A stretch of DNA of 64,000 nt from Pomacea canaliculata (GCF_003073045.1 NC_037590.1:5172016-5236015); one strand, 5' to 3'; shown: positions 45,801 to 56,400, counted from the first letter of the stretch. Notes: generated from the sequence alone by a model not told the origin. Made by a program: numbers and translations.

Positions 45801-48800
45801 TTGAAATGGTAGTTAACTGACTTTATTCACCTACAACATATTGAGGGTTTTAGTAAGCGTAACATTCTATTGGATATTTAGGCTACATCTGACAAAGGAG
45901 GTCAATGTTTTTGAAACGAATCAATTTTCTCTGTTCGAATCTGACCATCGAGTCACCGAGCTGTCCTGTCGATTGTGTAAGTGTTTAGTAAGTGTGCATG
46001 GTCCTTACACCATTGTTGTCAAGCTGGCCATGACATGTGGACCACTTTAACAGCAAGAGCCTTACAAAAGGTGTCTCTCGCAGTTCCTACATTAGTAAGG
46101 GTTTACTGTCATTAGTTCGTAGACACTACAAACAAGGTAACACTATGGCGGTAACCGTCCTGGCAAGATATTATTATAATAAAGGCTACTTTACAAGGCG
46201 CAGCATCAACACCAAGATAAGCCGCACTCTCTGCGCAGACCAGTCATGATAACAGATAACAGAATAGATAACAGACAGCTGTGAGACAAGGGGCGCCCGG
46301 TAGTTAGAACACTCGCTTGGTACCACTGCAGTCAGTGGCTCAGGGTTTAGATCTCGTCTCGGGACAACTATTTCACACGTTGTTCCCAGGGCTGTGCGTC
46401 GGGGGTTTTCTCCAACCATAGTGAGAAATCGCCGCAAGGTAGAAGCCCTTTTCTACTAAAAAAAAAAGCAACCAACCAACGGTGGGATAAGTATAGGCAA
46501 ACTGAACAAAATAAAAATGTACAAGAGTAGAACCTAAAGCAATGGATGAAGGTATGAAGGGATTTAGATACTAGAAACTGTGTAAGATGGAGTTGTTACA
46601 TGATGGTTCACATAACAGACAATATTGCAAAAGGAGTTAAGGATAGAATTTCAGGGAAAGTACTTTAATTTGTGAGGGGGGGGGGTGAATTGGTGTTTTA
46701 CGCCGTGCCAGCAACTGAGGCTATATTACGGCAAGGCAGCCAGCCCTGTAAACAGATGCCACGTGCAGAGAAAGAACAGCGTGCCCGAGACGAGAAATGA
46801 ACTCAGGGCAGCCAACCTTCACTGTATTGATGACAGGCGCTAACCGTTGCGCCACCGGACCGCTCTTTAATTTGTGAACAGATATGTTTCCAGAAAGCTT
46901 TTAAATGTAGCCTTCGAGTCCTAGTGGCGAATGTGATTGTCATGAACAAGCCTGGTTCAAGGCCTGAACAACAGGGCCGACGTCGGGTAGATTTTATAGG
47001 TGGCCAGCGGACAGTAAAGAGAAGTCTTTCTGTTTTTGACAGGTCACCTTGATTGATGAAGGCGATGATGAAAACCCAGGAATGTGCGAGGGTAGGACAT
47101 AGCTGCTTAGGGGTATAGCGCGGTAGGTAGTAGTATAATATCGATAGCGACAGGGCAGGGTAGATTTGATTTTGAGGGTCACGTGATTAGAGAGGTATAT
47201 AGTTTAGGTTACATGTTTAGTACTAGGTGTCACATGGTCAGATTTGCGAGTCCGCACTTCTGGACTTTCTGAAGCTTATCAATGGATACTGTAGATGCCA
47301 GCAAGAAGAGAGTTGCAGTAGTCTACTGTATACAGAACAAATAAGCAGAGAAACCGTGAAATCAATCCTGAAGAAGGCAGATGATCCTTATTTAGCGATT
47401 AACACATATCGCGGTACGCCACTTCAGCAAGGTCTCAGTCCAGCAGAACTGTTGTTCGGGAGAAGACTACGCACCATGGTCTCCACCATACCATCTCAGT
47501 TTTCCGAGAAAAAGGAAAAGGAAAAAGAATGGAAGGACTTTCATAAGAAAAACGAGATGCAGAAGTTGAAACATAAACAGAACTTCGACAGAGCACACAC
47601 AGCCGCTGAGTTGGAACCAGGTCAGCCGGTTTGGGTGAAACCAACCCAGACACCAGGGACAATCATCAAGTCTCTGCCCAACAAGTCTGTGCGCAACAGC
47701 CGTCTCTTGATTCCCAGAGATCCCAATCCCGAGAATCCCAGACCTATCCCAAAGAATCTGTCATCCCTTATTCCAACAAACCCAAAGTCCGAAGAGGATC
47801 CCGACCCCTGGTCTGGTACACACTCAGACGTTCCTGTTGCCAATTTAGAGCCATGTCCAGGAGCCGCAGAAGAAAAGGTGCCAGCGTCCAAAGTCATCGC
47901 TCCTCCAGATCAGCCTGTCAAGACGACCAAGAGTGGTCGCACCATCAAGATCCCACAGAAACTTGACTTGTAAATGATTGACTCGAATCAAACGCACATA
48001 GACTTGAATAGGAAATTCAAGAATATTAAAAGTTGTGTTATAGTGTAAGAAAATTGCAAAAATAATAAATGCACTAACTAGGAAAGTTAGGCGTGGAGGA
48101 TACAGGCTAAAATTAATGTTAATTAAGTTAGGTTGAAACATTAATGTCCATTTTAACTAAAGAAAGGGAGATGTGACATAAGGCAAGTGTTGGCCTGATT
48201 CCGAAAATGTAAAAATCCGTTAAAGGTTTAGTTCCGTTTTGGTTGAGTATACTTGGGCGGGAGCCTACAAGAAGATGTCTCTTGTGCGTGGTCTGACTGA
48301 ATGAATGAAGGAGACTTATAACGCGCAAAATCCGAATCCCTTGGGAAACGCTCAATGCGCCGAAATGTTACAGAAAAGTACACCAATAAAACATTATCAG
48401 CTGCAGAAAACCAAAAGGAAAGTTAGAATCAAACGATCGGACGGCTAAAAAAGGACCACAGTTGTGAGCGAACGATCTGCTGCTACAAAGCGCATGACCA
48501 CTACTCACAACACAGGTCCACAAATCAGAAAAAGGAAAAAAAGGTGTTTGCATGGGCAAAAATGAAGGGTTAGATCATCAGATGCTTGGCCCTGCAGTAC
48601 AGTCCACAGTCCTCTTGACGAGTGCTGAGCTACATGCACTGTGGTCGTATCTCTGACCTGTATATAGCTGATCGATACAGGCCACACTGTCAAACTGCAC
48701 GATGACCCCCTCTGATGATTGTGATCAACATCTACAAGCCACATGATGTAAGTGTCTTTGTGTTGTTATCAACATCTACAAGCCACATGATGTAAGTGTC

Positions 48801-50177
48801 TTTGTGTTGCATTCTGCGAACTGACTGATCTACAGGCTGGATGTCGATCGCTCTCGCGTGCTTCACTCACTGTCACAGCGAACTTGAGTTGTAGTAAAGA
48901 AAGTGAAGCGACGATCCGTTTGTCATTGTATAATATGATAAGATTCCTTCATAGTCTTAAGATGTTCTCAGTATATTCTCAAAATTTTTCCGATGTCATC
49001 GATCCTTGTTATCTGGAGTCGTCGCCGTTAGATCTACAGTGATCGCCCTTATTAACCACAAATAACCACAAAACTACAAATAGTTTGCACTTCTTTCTCG
49101 TGGAACGGCTGAGACTCTCAGCTGTCAGTGTTAGTATCAGCTGCACAAAGGACTGTCAGTGTCCGCCATAGAAGCAAACTCCGAGAAAAGCTCTTGTATC
49201 GGAAATATCGTGTGGCAACAGCCTGTCCTCAGTGTTCACAGAACAGGAAAACAGGTTCTTGTTATCTGCACAATGGTGGGGAGGTGATGTCGATGGTAAG
49301 GCTGACTTGCTGGTGTACAATCAGGCAGTTTAGCAAGTCGTCTGCCCTGGGCCCGTACTGGATCTCAACGGCCCTGAGTTCAGATCTACAGCTCGGAAAG
49401 CCATAGTGTCGTCATACAGTAGCAACGCAGAATAGAGCAATGATGAAATCACAAAACAGGAAAACTGCATGAAAATTTTGAAAGCAAAGGACTGACTTGT
49501 GTGATCTTCAAGATCTTCAGAAAAAAAAACCGTTATGCAGAGAAGACCAGAAGTCGACGGAAAATCCGAAATCGCAGAAGAAACCAAAGTCAAATAGTCT
49601 TGCACAGCAACGACGAAACGAAAAAAAAAGCACCGGGCTAACCAATGGGCACCAAAAACACAGCAAACTATTAAAAATGCAAAAATTGCGGAGAACCGCC
49701 TCCCTCAAACCTGCCAGGCTAAGGGACGCTACTCACTAGAGAGTTTATTGAATGTCACCACTCATAATACCCACAAACCAATAACACCACAGTTGAGATG
49801 CACAGAGTATGACGAATGGAGCTGATCTTCCAGAGCTCATAGTACGCAGAACGACAGATGTGAGAGATATGTTCATCAAGAAACATGTCTAGAGGGGGTG
49901 TCGCTTTTTGCTTTGGCTTAGTTTTTTTTTTTTTTTTTTTTGCTTTTTTGTTGTAAGTTATAAGTCAAAGCACAGTGAAAGTAAAGAAATGTCAGAGTGA
50001 GTAGCAAGTTGTACAGATTGTGTACACTCATACAAACACAAGAGAAAGTAAAATCGGCTTACAGTCAAAATTGTGAAATATGGGGCACTTCGCGCCGTCG
50101 AAAGCCATCACTCCACGGATTATGCAGAGGATCACCAGCAAATGTGTCAAAGGGCTTGAGGAGTTTACAAACGCCAT
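36851..50177 (-). CDS. Single-pass membrane protein with Ig-like ectodomain and micro-exon tail
   Basis: Eleven exons are proposed: 50177-50063, 45477-45096, 43838-43650, 42640-42595, 42230-42210, 41818-41795, 41443-41423, 38730-38710, 38345-38304, 37485-37462 and 36878-36851. All have AG acceptors and GT donors, mostly gtaagt, and the phases chain as 1,1,1,2,2,2,2,2,2,2 once one homopolymer position is discounted. The product would be about 303 residues: signal peptide, cysteine-rich ectodomain, Thr/Ala/Pro stalk, a transmembrane helix with Arg/Lys stop-transfer, and a strongly acidic tail ending EEAPEEE. The role is unknown; a cell-surface or immune receptor is an inference from layout. Joining exon 1 to exon 2 across 4.6 kb is the least certain link. 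Confidence 0.72.
37462..42230 (-). CDS. Array of six symmetrical phase-2 micro-exons
   Basis: Exons 5-10 are 21, 24, 21, 21, 42 and 24 bp long. Each is divisible by three, starts and ends in phase 2, has a conserved ctactgcag-type acceptor (exon 10 has ttgcag) and a gtaagt donor. The encoded pieces are PAQAPEG, GNAENPEG, EEAGGEG, ENDDGEE, ESEGDKSADGSEE and SKESAAEG. Any one could be skipped or repeated without shifting the frame. This would let the length and charge of the tail vary by splicing or by unequal crossing-over. Coordinates were derived by hand from both splice sites. Confidence 0.75.
38776..41118 (+). mobile_element. Nested LTR fossil: older solo LTR-like element (outer)
   Basis: The outer sequence begins acgaacaagcctggttcaa and ends cgttcgtcaca. 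Without the inner insertion it is about 1.25 kb long. A short direct repeat (ttatc) flanks it, which suggests a target duplication. Its first 0.3 kb recurs at 46938-47226, showing that it belongs to a repeat family. It has no coding region and reads as an old solo LTR of an LTR retrotransposon, lying in the intron between micro-exons 7 and 8. Confidence 0.65.
39931..41016 (+). mobile_element. Solo LTR (inner), inserted in the outer LTR
   Basis: Runs from tgtagcggac to ggtcgggaca, 1086 bp, with TG..CA ends and 5-bp target duplications gtggg at 39926-39930 and 41017-41021. The start, end and the stretch with gggggatgggggaaggttg match the solo LTR at 55281-56395. It is a fossil left by recombination between LTRs and is younger than its host LTR. 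Confidence 0.85.
42595..42640 (-). CDS. Exon 4: end of transmembrane helix and stop-transfer
   Basis: A 46-bp exon entered in phase 1 after ttttgcag and leaving in phase 2 at gtaaat. It encodes ALCVCLVWRKRRQAQ, which completes the hydrophobic helix begun in exon 3 and adds the positively charged cytoplasmic anchor. It changes the intron phase from 1 to 2 at the start of the micro-exon array. Confidence 0.75.
43650..43838 (-). CDS. Exon 3: mucin-like stalk and first part of transmembrane helix
   Basis: 189 bp, phase 1 to phase 1, acceptor gaatcag and donor gtgagt. It encodes a run of about eight imperfect repeats of the type PTTAA/PTTEA, then EKEFPIWAAILIALGIAGLI. The Thr/Pro-rich part is a likely O-glycosylated stalk and the hydrophobic part leads into exon 4. 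The DNA repeat (agtagttggtgctgc) is a candidate for length variation. Confidence 0.8.
44668..44852. repeat. Tandem repeat of about 37 bp in intron 2
   Basis: Five imperfect copies of tatcaatcatagacctagtc followed by ccgtgtctacaa lie between exons 3 and 2 of the membrane-protein gene. Confidence 0.9.
45096..45477 (-). CDS. Exon 2: cysteine-rich, possibly Ig-like ectodomain
   Basis: The acceptor (T-run then ttcag) precedes a frame with nine cysteines over about 115 residues: MTCNGPFY, TLSCNIHH, SNCGNE, VACKLY, GSCQTG, TNCIEG, TYTCSFN, MYCFEYC. The LxC ... YxC spacing and N-linked sites (NFS, NVT) fit an Ig-like or related secreted domain, but I cannot prove the fold. As sequenced the frame stops at 45122, just after an A9 run near 45137-45145. 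With the run one base shorter, the frame would reach a perfect gtaagt donor (45095-45090) in phase 1, matching exon 3. Either the run is a sequencing error, or the allele makes a soluble product. Confidence 0.7.
46283..46480 (+). repeat. tRNA-derived SINE, second family, plus strand
   Basis: Begins with a tRNA-like head (gcgcccggtagttagaacactcgc, A-box-like) and a B-box-like agggtttagatctcg, then a body with gttgttcccagggctgtgcg and gggggttttctccaacc, and ends in an A-rich tail with caaccaacc. It lies in intron 1 of the membrane-protein gene. The head suggests derivation from a tRNA. Confidence 0.7.
46676..46864 (-). repeat. tRNA-derived SINE, intact copy with target duplications
   Basis: The minus strand starts gcggtccggtggcgcaacgg, a tRNA-like head with A box, and has a B-box-like region near gagttcatttctcg. 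It ends in the tail gctggcacggcgtaaaacac. A 13-bp direct repeat ctttaatttgtga flanks it (46663-46675 and 46865-46877). It is a recent, complete insertion. Confidence 0.88.
46938..48372 (+). mobile_element. Gypsy (Ty3)-type LTR retrotransposon fossil
   Basis: The parts are: a copy of the first 0.3 kb of the outer LTR family (46938-47226), a remnant of the pol C-terminal region (47235-47973) with integrase features such as NTYRGTPLQQGLSPAELLFG and a following GPY/F-like region, and a purine-rich tract (aaagaaagggagatg) at about 48157-48172. The start of a 3' LTR (tgtgacataa) follows, to roughly 48372. Gag, protease, RT and RNase H are absent. It is broken and reduced to a fragment, of moderate to old age. 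It lies in intron 1 of the membrane-protein gene. The LTR piece and the pol piece may come from different elements. Confidence 0.7.
48373..49128. other. Intron 1 sequence, no gene; short direct repeat
   Basis: A 42-bp unit (tgtgatcaacatctacaagccacatgatgtaagtgtc type) is repeated at about 48720-48760 and 48765-48805. No exon of the membrane-protein gene was found here. Confidence 0.5.
49210..49406 (+). CDS. Candidate plus-strand exon with VWC-like cysteines
   Basis: After a gtggcaacag acceptor an open frame reads ACPQCSQNRKTGSCYLHNGG and then LTCWC, ending at TAG. The C..C....C and CxC spacing with a Gly-Gly-Glu recalls the last block of genes B-F. No upstream exon was recognised and the acceptor is weak, so this could be chance. 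It lies inside intron 1 of the minus-strand membrane-protein gene. Confidence 0.3.
50063..50177 (-). CDS. Exon 1: signal peptide of the membrane protein
   Basis: The first true ATG of an open frame is at 50177. It encodes a 25-residue signal peptide (hydrophobic core THLLVILCIIRGVMA, cleavage likely after VMA), then FDGAKCPIFHNFD, and leaves in phase 1 at gtaagc (50062-50057). Exon 2 is entered in phase 1, so the two could join to give FDYRKGNN. There is no independent proof that they belong together. Confidence 0.55.
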
Positions 50178-50179
50178 CT

Positions 50180-51234
50180 GCTGGACACTGGCTGTCACAG
50201 GCTGAGGCCAATGCCGCTTGGAATGTTGCCCAGGATAGATCAAGCTTCGCAGGCTGTGATGGCGGCCTAAGCGTTGTCACGGCGGAAGTGGAGTGACCGT
50301 TGGTAGTACAGTAAATAAGTCCACGTATTCTACAAAATCATAAGCTAAACGAGAGGACAACTACACGGTTACTGTAGAAATGTTAGCTAATTACTGTTGA
50401 GTCAGGTACAAAAATACAGCATTTCAATTCATTCTAGGCCTTGATGACCCAAGCGGATGTGAACGTTGCACTATGTCAGATCACTGCGCCATGTTGTTGT
50501 CACATAGATCTAATAAAAATGTCGACAAACACACTTTGGCAGATGATGATGATTATTATTTATAATGCGCAGGTGTCCATTCATAAGAATGCTCTTTGCG
50601 CAGATGTGATGGTGTCGCATTTAATTCTCCTCAGACATTTGTTTCCACTATGACTGCCTCATTTTCTGAGTTGTGACTAATAGTTTGTTGTGCTCGATCG
50701 TGGCAACCAACATAAACAGATGTCCTTCGTTTTGTAATATCACGGTCTTTGCTCTTCCATATCCTTAGATTTCTTTTAGTTACAAGTTGTATTTGTTTCT
50801 CTTAAATTTGACTTTGTTGCTGTTTTAACTGCTTGTGATTGCCTTGCTTTCTGTTTCTGTGGATTTTACTGTAACGGTTACGCTCTCCGCCATTACCTTA
50901 GATCTGATTCCTACTGCTCGTGTTGTTTTCTTTTTTTTCTAAACTTAGTCTCACTTTAAATTCTCACATGGCGGACCTCCGCTATGTTGTGTAGCCGTGA
51001 GTACCTTCTCGCACTCTCTCTTACTTCGGCGACCCTCCATTATGATACTTCCACCTTTCCAACTATTATCCTACCTCAAGACTCGACCGTCCATCAGAAA
51101 AAAAAGCGAAAGAGAGGTAGGAGAGGAGGAGGAAATGCGGTCTAAACGACAAATGTAAATCTCCACCACTACTACACCTAACCACCAAACGAAGTACAAA
51201 TGGTGGGAGAAAGAAAGGTGGCCTAAATTTTAAT
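50180..51234. other. Upstream flank of the membrane-protein gene
   Basis: The promoter should be here, but no TATA box or conserved word is evident on the minus strand. A plus-strand CT-rich stretch near 50930-51060 and a purine run at 51095-51145 are the only features. Confidence 0.35.
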
Positions 51235-52055
51235 GTGAATTTTCCTTTGTCAAAGAGCGGGCGACTTTCAATAGAAACGAAAGATGTGACAAGTCTATGT
51301 GTTGGTCACTTAAATGTGCAGTCAGTCTGCAACAAGGCTGTGGTCATTCATGATTTAGTGTTGGATAGTGGCTTTGATGTATTTTTCTTGTCAGAGACAT
51401 GGTTAAAAGAGATAGGTGATGAATCAGTAATCAAAGATCTTACGCCACAGGGCTATACATTTGCACATAATCCCAGGAGTGGTAGGAGTGGAGGTGGAGT
51501 TTTATTTAAAGTACATTTGAAAATTACAGTTCTGAAGAGACAAACACAGTATAGGTCCTTTGAATACATAACAGCAAGACTGACATTAGCCAAGCAGACA
51601 TTAGAGATCATTTGTTCGTACAGACCTCCTCCATCGAAAAAGAATCAGCTTTCCGATTCTCTGTTTCATGAGGAATTTATTATGCTGCTGGACAGTTTAC
51701 TCACAAAGGAGAAGATTCTTATTTTGGGGGATGTAAATTTTCACTTTGATAGACCTCAAGATAGTGATGTGAAGCGGTTGATTGAGGTTTTAGATAGCCG
51801 TGGTCCTTGTCAGCTGATTGAGAAACCAACTCATAGACTTGGACACATTCTTGACTGGGCTATCACTCGTGCGCCATCAGAGTCACTGGTCAAGTCAGCT
51901 AATGTTGAGGATTTTTTGATTTCAGACCATTTTGTGCAGTCCTTGGTGACCGATCTTTCTCGACCAAGGCGTAGAAAGTCATCTGTTTTGTGTATAAATT
52001 TGAAGAAGATTGACCTGGACGCTTTCAGAGAAGACCTGCTTCAGTCAAAGTTGTT
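51235..52055 (+). mobile_element. LINE (CR1/L2-like) endonuclease fragment
   Basis: The open frame encodes an apurinic-type endonuclease domain: HLNVQSVCNK, DVFFLSETWL, RSGGGVLF, ILGDVNFHFD and LDWAITRA, then SDHFVQSLV. These are the catalytic N, E, D/N and SDH motifs in order, so the domain is nearly complete and unbroken for about 270 residues. Similarity ends at about 52055, where an opposing LINE begins. The RT region is missing. Confidence 0.85.
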
Positions 52056-53159
52056 ATTAGATCCTCCCACAGTAGGTATAGGGTGTGTAGCTGGGGGTTT
52101 CCTCTGGATGGTCTTGACTGTTTCCCAAAACCGTTTAGAATCAGTTATATTTTCTTTTAGACATCTCACTAAAGAGTTTTTATGGTCTGCTTTTTTCTTA
52201 CAAAGCAATTTTTTGTAGCTTTTTCTATAGTGCAGATATTTATGTCTATCCTCATCAGAGTGTGATGTACAAAATTTCTTGAGGGTCGTGCGTAGATGTT
52301 TCCTGCTTTCTCTACATTCTGCATCGAACCAAACTTTTTTCCTCTCTCTCCCTGTGTATATGGTCTTCTTAACACATTCACCAGCTAACCGTAAGCCATC
52401 ACTGAACATTGTAAAGGCAGTATTTATGTCTTTTACAATAAGATTTTCAGCCTTCCATAACGTATAAAAGGTATAACATAAAAGTAAAAGGCTAGAAGTG
52501 TGCAATGTTTCTAAACCATTAACAATTACAAGGTTAAATTCATTACAGACCTGCAACAAGAAGCGTCCAAAAGAGTTAATAATTACATCAGCAGAGTAGC
52601 TGTGGAAATTGCATAAAGTAGTATAGCACTGTTGAGTTATACCACTCTCGTCACCGTCAGCTGTACTCAAATTCTCAGATCCCGTTCTTGCATTCAGGTC
52701 GCCTATAATCATCAACGGTAATACCCCTAGTTGTTTTGACACTTCAAGTATACAGTCTTCTAATATGGCTATGCCATTGTAGATATCAGTATCTTTATAG
52801 TAAGGTGAATTTGGTGGGGGAATGTATAGACCTAAAAGTACAGCCTCTTGATCTCCACCCATCAGTTGTTTTGACATCTTAATAGCAACCATGTCAAATT
52901 CAACAAAAATTTGTGTAACGAATTGTCTCAAGTCATTCTTAATTAGTAAAGTGACACCGCCCGAAAGCCTGCCGGGAGAATCTGACAATTTAAAAGCAGG
53001 GGAGGTAAAAACTTTAAAATTTGGGAACATGGCCTCAGGCACTGATTTGCAGAATGTTTCTACCAGTAAAACCCCCTTATACTCAGGGTTGCGTACCCGC
53101 TCACATAAACATTCCAGGCCAAAGTCGGCCGCCACAAGCGGGCAGCGGTTGATGTCCAA
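52055..53159 (-). mobile_element. LINE endonuclease fragment of a second family, opposite strand
   Basis: The minus-strand frame starts MDINRCPLVAADFG and shows SGGVTLLIKNDL, LLGLYIPPPNSPYY, IGDLNARTGS and FNLVIVNGL, an EEP endonuclease of a LINE different from its neighbour. The last part of the domain (the SDH region) is missing: after NGL the frame enters unrelated residues. It then resumes with a linker before RT (KVWFDAECRESRKHL, RFWETVKTI). So there is an internal deletion that kept the frame open. No RT follows. Confidence 0.8.
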
Positions 53160-54065
53160 CTTCTAGCATCACTTGTACCAACTGCTGTCCACCGCGTATC
53201 GTGGTCTACAATTTTGCACAGGTTAAAAAAAAATATTTTAAAATTATCATATTTGGTATTTTATTGTAAATTGTAGCTGTACGTCGTGATAAGAAATTGA
53301 AAAAAAAAATGTATTTACATATTTAAAGGGTGTAATGCGTGTGTCGTGGTCTCAACACTTTCCCATCTAATGTTCTCATCCATTCAGCCATACATTCAAC
53401 ATACACTTGCTGTCTGTAACTCGTAAAAGGGTTAAAATTAACCTGAACAACACGGAGGCACGGACTGGTCCGTGACATACACAATTGGAGGGTTTCTGTT
53501 TTTTCCGTTGTTTGTTTGTCACAAGCCAGTGCTTGAGGTCGGTAATACGGGTTTATATAGGGGCAGTAGCAGAGTAAAACTCAGTAAAGTGGGAGCAGGG
53601 TGAGATGTTTGACCATCAACGAACACAGACTAGATGCTGTAGGTGAGGTAGGAGTTCAACCATGAGAGTGCACGTCCTGAAATTCGGAGACCACTCGTGG
53701 CACTGAGTAGGTGCACGGGGACGACGACAGGACGTTTTGGACCCAGACAGGTGAAACCAATTTCGGGTACAGGACATTGGTTAGGACACTATGTGGCAAT
53801 GCAAAATCAACAAAGTGTATTATATATTACCTTATACCTGCCCTCTATCAATAGATATTATTGATTACAATTTTAATTTGTAGGAATAAGAAATAAAAAT
53901 TGCTAGATGTAACCATTTTACAAAATTACCTTGCGTTTAAAAAAGAAAAGCTGTGAAAAAAGAAATGTTTTACACAGACAATACACTTTCTTACAAGGTG
54001 GTTGTCATGAGATAACTAGGAGCAGAACTATAGCGTTCGTACCGCATTACTTCGTAGAACACGAG
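53160..54065. other. No gene seen
   Basis: AT-rich sequence between the LINE fragment and the SINE. No exon supported. Confidence 0.4.
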
Positions 54066-54257
54066 GGGGGGGGATTGGTGTTTTACGCCGTGCCAGCAAC
54101 TGAGGCTATATTACGGCAAGCAGCCAGCCCTGTAAACAGATGCCACGTGCAGAGAAAGAACAGTGTGCCCGAGACGAGAAATGAACTCTGTTCAGCCAAC
54201 CTTCACTGTATTGGTGACAGGCGCTAACAGCGCTAACCGTTGCGCCACCGGACCGCT
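54066..54257 (-). repeat. tRNA-derived SINE, intact copy with 13-bp target duplications
   Basis: Same family as 46676-46864, from the tRNA-like head gagcggtccggtggcgcaac (right end) to the tail and a polypurine G-run at the left. The flanks carry the direct repeat cgtagaacacgag at 54053-54065 and 54258-54270. A small local duplication (gcgctaac) lies in the head. Confidence 0.9.
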
Positions 54258-54270
54258 CGTAGAACACGAG

Positions 54271-55275
54271 ACGACAGTATCGCGAAAGACAGGCCAAGGA
54301 AAACTCTCGGCCATTATCTCCTCATAAGCTTGGTCAGCAACTGGTAACCACGGACCCTTGCGTGTTCCGACTTTATCACAGCCGGCGTCAACGCTGACAG
54401 TGAATCAGAAGCTCGACTGTGTGGATCCTCTTCCTCCTTTTGCGGAACAGTACGTAGGAGAGGAGAAGGGTGGATTGGATGGGCAGTAGGGAGCTAGAAT
54501 GACCACCTGTCCGTTATGTACGAGATAGGCAGTGGTTAGTTGTAGTTGCACGTTGTAAGGAGAGGCTGTCAGGTGTGTTGACATCAGATCCTCTGTAGGA
54601 TGTTGGTCAGGCATTTGTGACTGCTTCAGCGCGACATACTCGGGTGTGTGCAGACACCATCAGCAATAAAGCGCTTAACGGCATGGGTGGGAGCCAGAAA
54701 TTTTCCTGGGACTGAAGATTTTTCAAGAGCCATGTAGTACTAGAGCATATGCATATAACGTTATATGACACATGGCTGCATACGCGTTTCACGTTTTTCA
54801 CATACATAACACACATAAGTCATACAATGTCTTTAGTAGTTAACAATGACAAATGTCCAACTTTATTAACCCTAATGGGCAATTATAACTTGGGAAGTGT
54901 GTTCTGTTACAAAAGTTTAAAAAAACTGCTAGTTACAGTATTATGCGAGTGGTGCATTATAAGAACGTGCATTCTTATATATAAAACATTCTTAAGGTAC
55001 ACCTATATCACACACCCATGCACACATACAACTGACAATTAATCTATAATCTAGGGTTGAGCATGTGGACTGCAGAGGTTGTAAACCATTTCAAGTCCCT
55101 ATTGCTTTTGCATATAGGCATAGTATGTTTGCCTGCCTGAACTCAATATAACAAATTCTCCTGCTAGGACATGTTCTGGTATGGACAAAATGCTGTAAAC
55201 TTTTCTGACAATTTGCTGATCATAAAAAGGAATCCAAATTTCTGTGCTTAACACCAATTACTTTAGAAAAATATG
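54271..55275. other. No gene seen
   Basis: Neither strand shows an exon with both splice sites. A CA-bearing stretch lies near 55000-55035. Confidence 0.4.
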
Positions 55276-55280
55276 GACAG

Positions 55281-56395
55281 TGTAACGGACAACTGCGTAG
55301 TAGAGGGGGCAAGAGGGGATGGGGGAAGGTTGACATCCGGTGTTGACGGTTTGTTTTTAGAAAAATGCTTGCGACGCAATTCAGCGAAGACCACGTGCGG
55401 GCCAGGCAGTGCTGACACCTGGTCTAGAGGGACTGGGGTGGTTATATTTAAGCCCGACCATAAGTGGCCGGGGGGGGGGCGGCGGCTGGTAGTAATTTGG
55501 TGGATTTGTGGTTATAATTCACCGACTGGACGATCTCTGTGGACGTAATAATATGTATGTATTACGGGGGATCTACTTTGTGGTAGTACCATCTCTGTGG
55601 ACGTGATACTGTGGCTGTATTACGGGAGATGTACTAGTGCAGATGTACTACTGTGGATGTACATCGTGTTTCTTTAGTCCTTATCATCGCTGTGGGAGCT
55701 CTGTGGTATGAGCAACAGGCCGTGCAAACTCTTGGGGGCCAAGAAACTGCACACTGACGTGGGCGAGCTGGAGCAGGGGACTTGGGAAGAGTAGGGAGGG
55801 GGCTACCCTGCCCTTCCTTATGCTGACGTACTGACCACCACCAGGGAGGGTGCCTGGTCAGCTGAAACTAACCGCCGGTGGAGGGATGGTTTCCTCTTAG
55901 TTTCACCCCAGCTACATATTGCTCTACCCACCCGCCTGACAGTAACTTATCGGTATGGTAAAAACACTCTTTTATCATTTATTGAACTGTAAAAGAAAGG
56001 ATTAAAGTGGACCAGAAGAAACCGGGGACTGGAGAGCTGCAGAGACTAAACGGTTATTAACATGTTGAACTTTGGTGTGTTATTATGGCAATTCTTCATT
56101 TGATGCCGTGTGGATTCCGGCTGAGTGACATGTTAAACTTTGATGGTGTGTTATTATTGTGACTCTTTAAATTGGTGCCGTGTGGAATCCGGCAGTGACT
56201 TGGTAAACTTTGATGGTGTGAACGTGATGACGTGTTATTATTATTGACTGTGGATTACTGTGCATATTTTGTCTACTTGTAAACTTGTGTTTGGTTCTAA
56301 TAATTATTGGTGCCTCTAAGGAGGGACGCCCACCCTTAAGCGATCTTATATTGGTTTTTGGAAAGAATGCGCATGTCTGCGGATGGTCCGTGACA
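55281..56395 (+). mobile_element. Solo LTR of an LTR retrotransposon
   Basis: 1115 bp from tgtaacggac to ggtccgtgaca, with TG..CA ends and perfect 5-bp target duplications gacag (55276-55280 and 56396-56400). It matches the inner solo LTR at 39931-41016 at both ends and in several internal words (gatgggggaaggttg, gaatgcgcatgtc). A fossil with no coding region; the intact target duplication suggests moderate age. Confidence 0.88.
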
Positions 56396-56400
56396 GACAG

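Noticed and set aside
46186-46437. Minus-strand frame with RRDLNPEPLTA, which looks protein-like
   Set aside because: This phrase is a common translation of the B-box region of tRNA-derived SINEs; the DNA is a SINE.
46840-46864. tRNA-like sequence
   Set aside because: It has A- and B-box resemblance but continues into a SINE body and tail, so it is not a tRNA gene.
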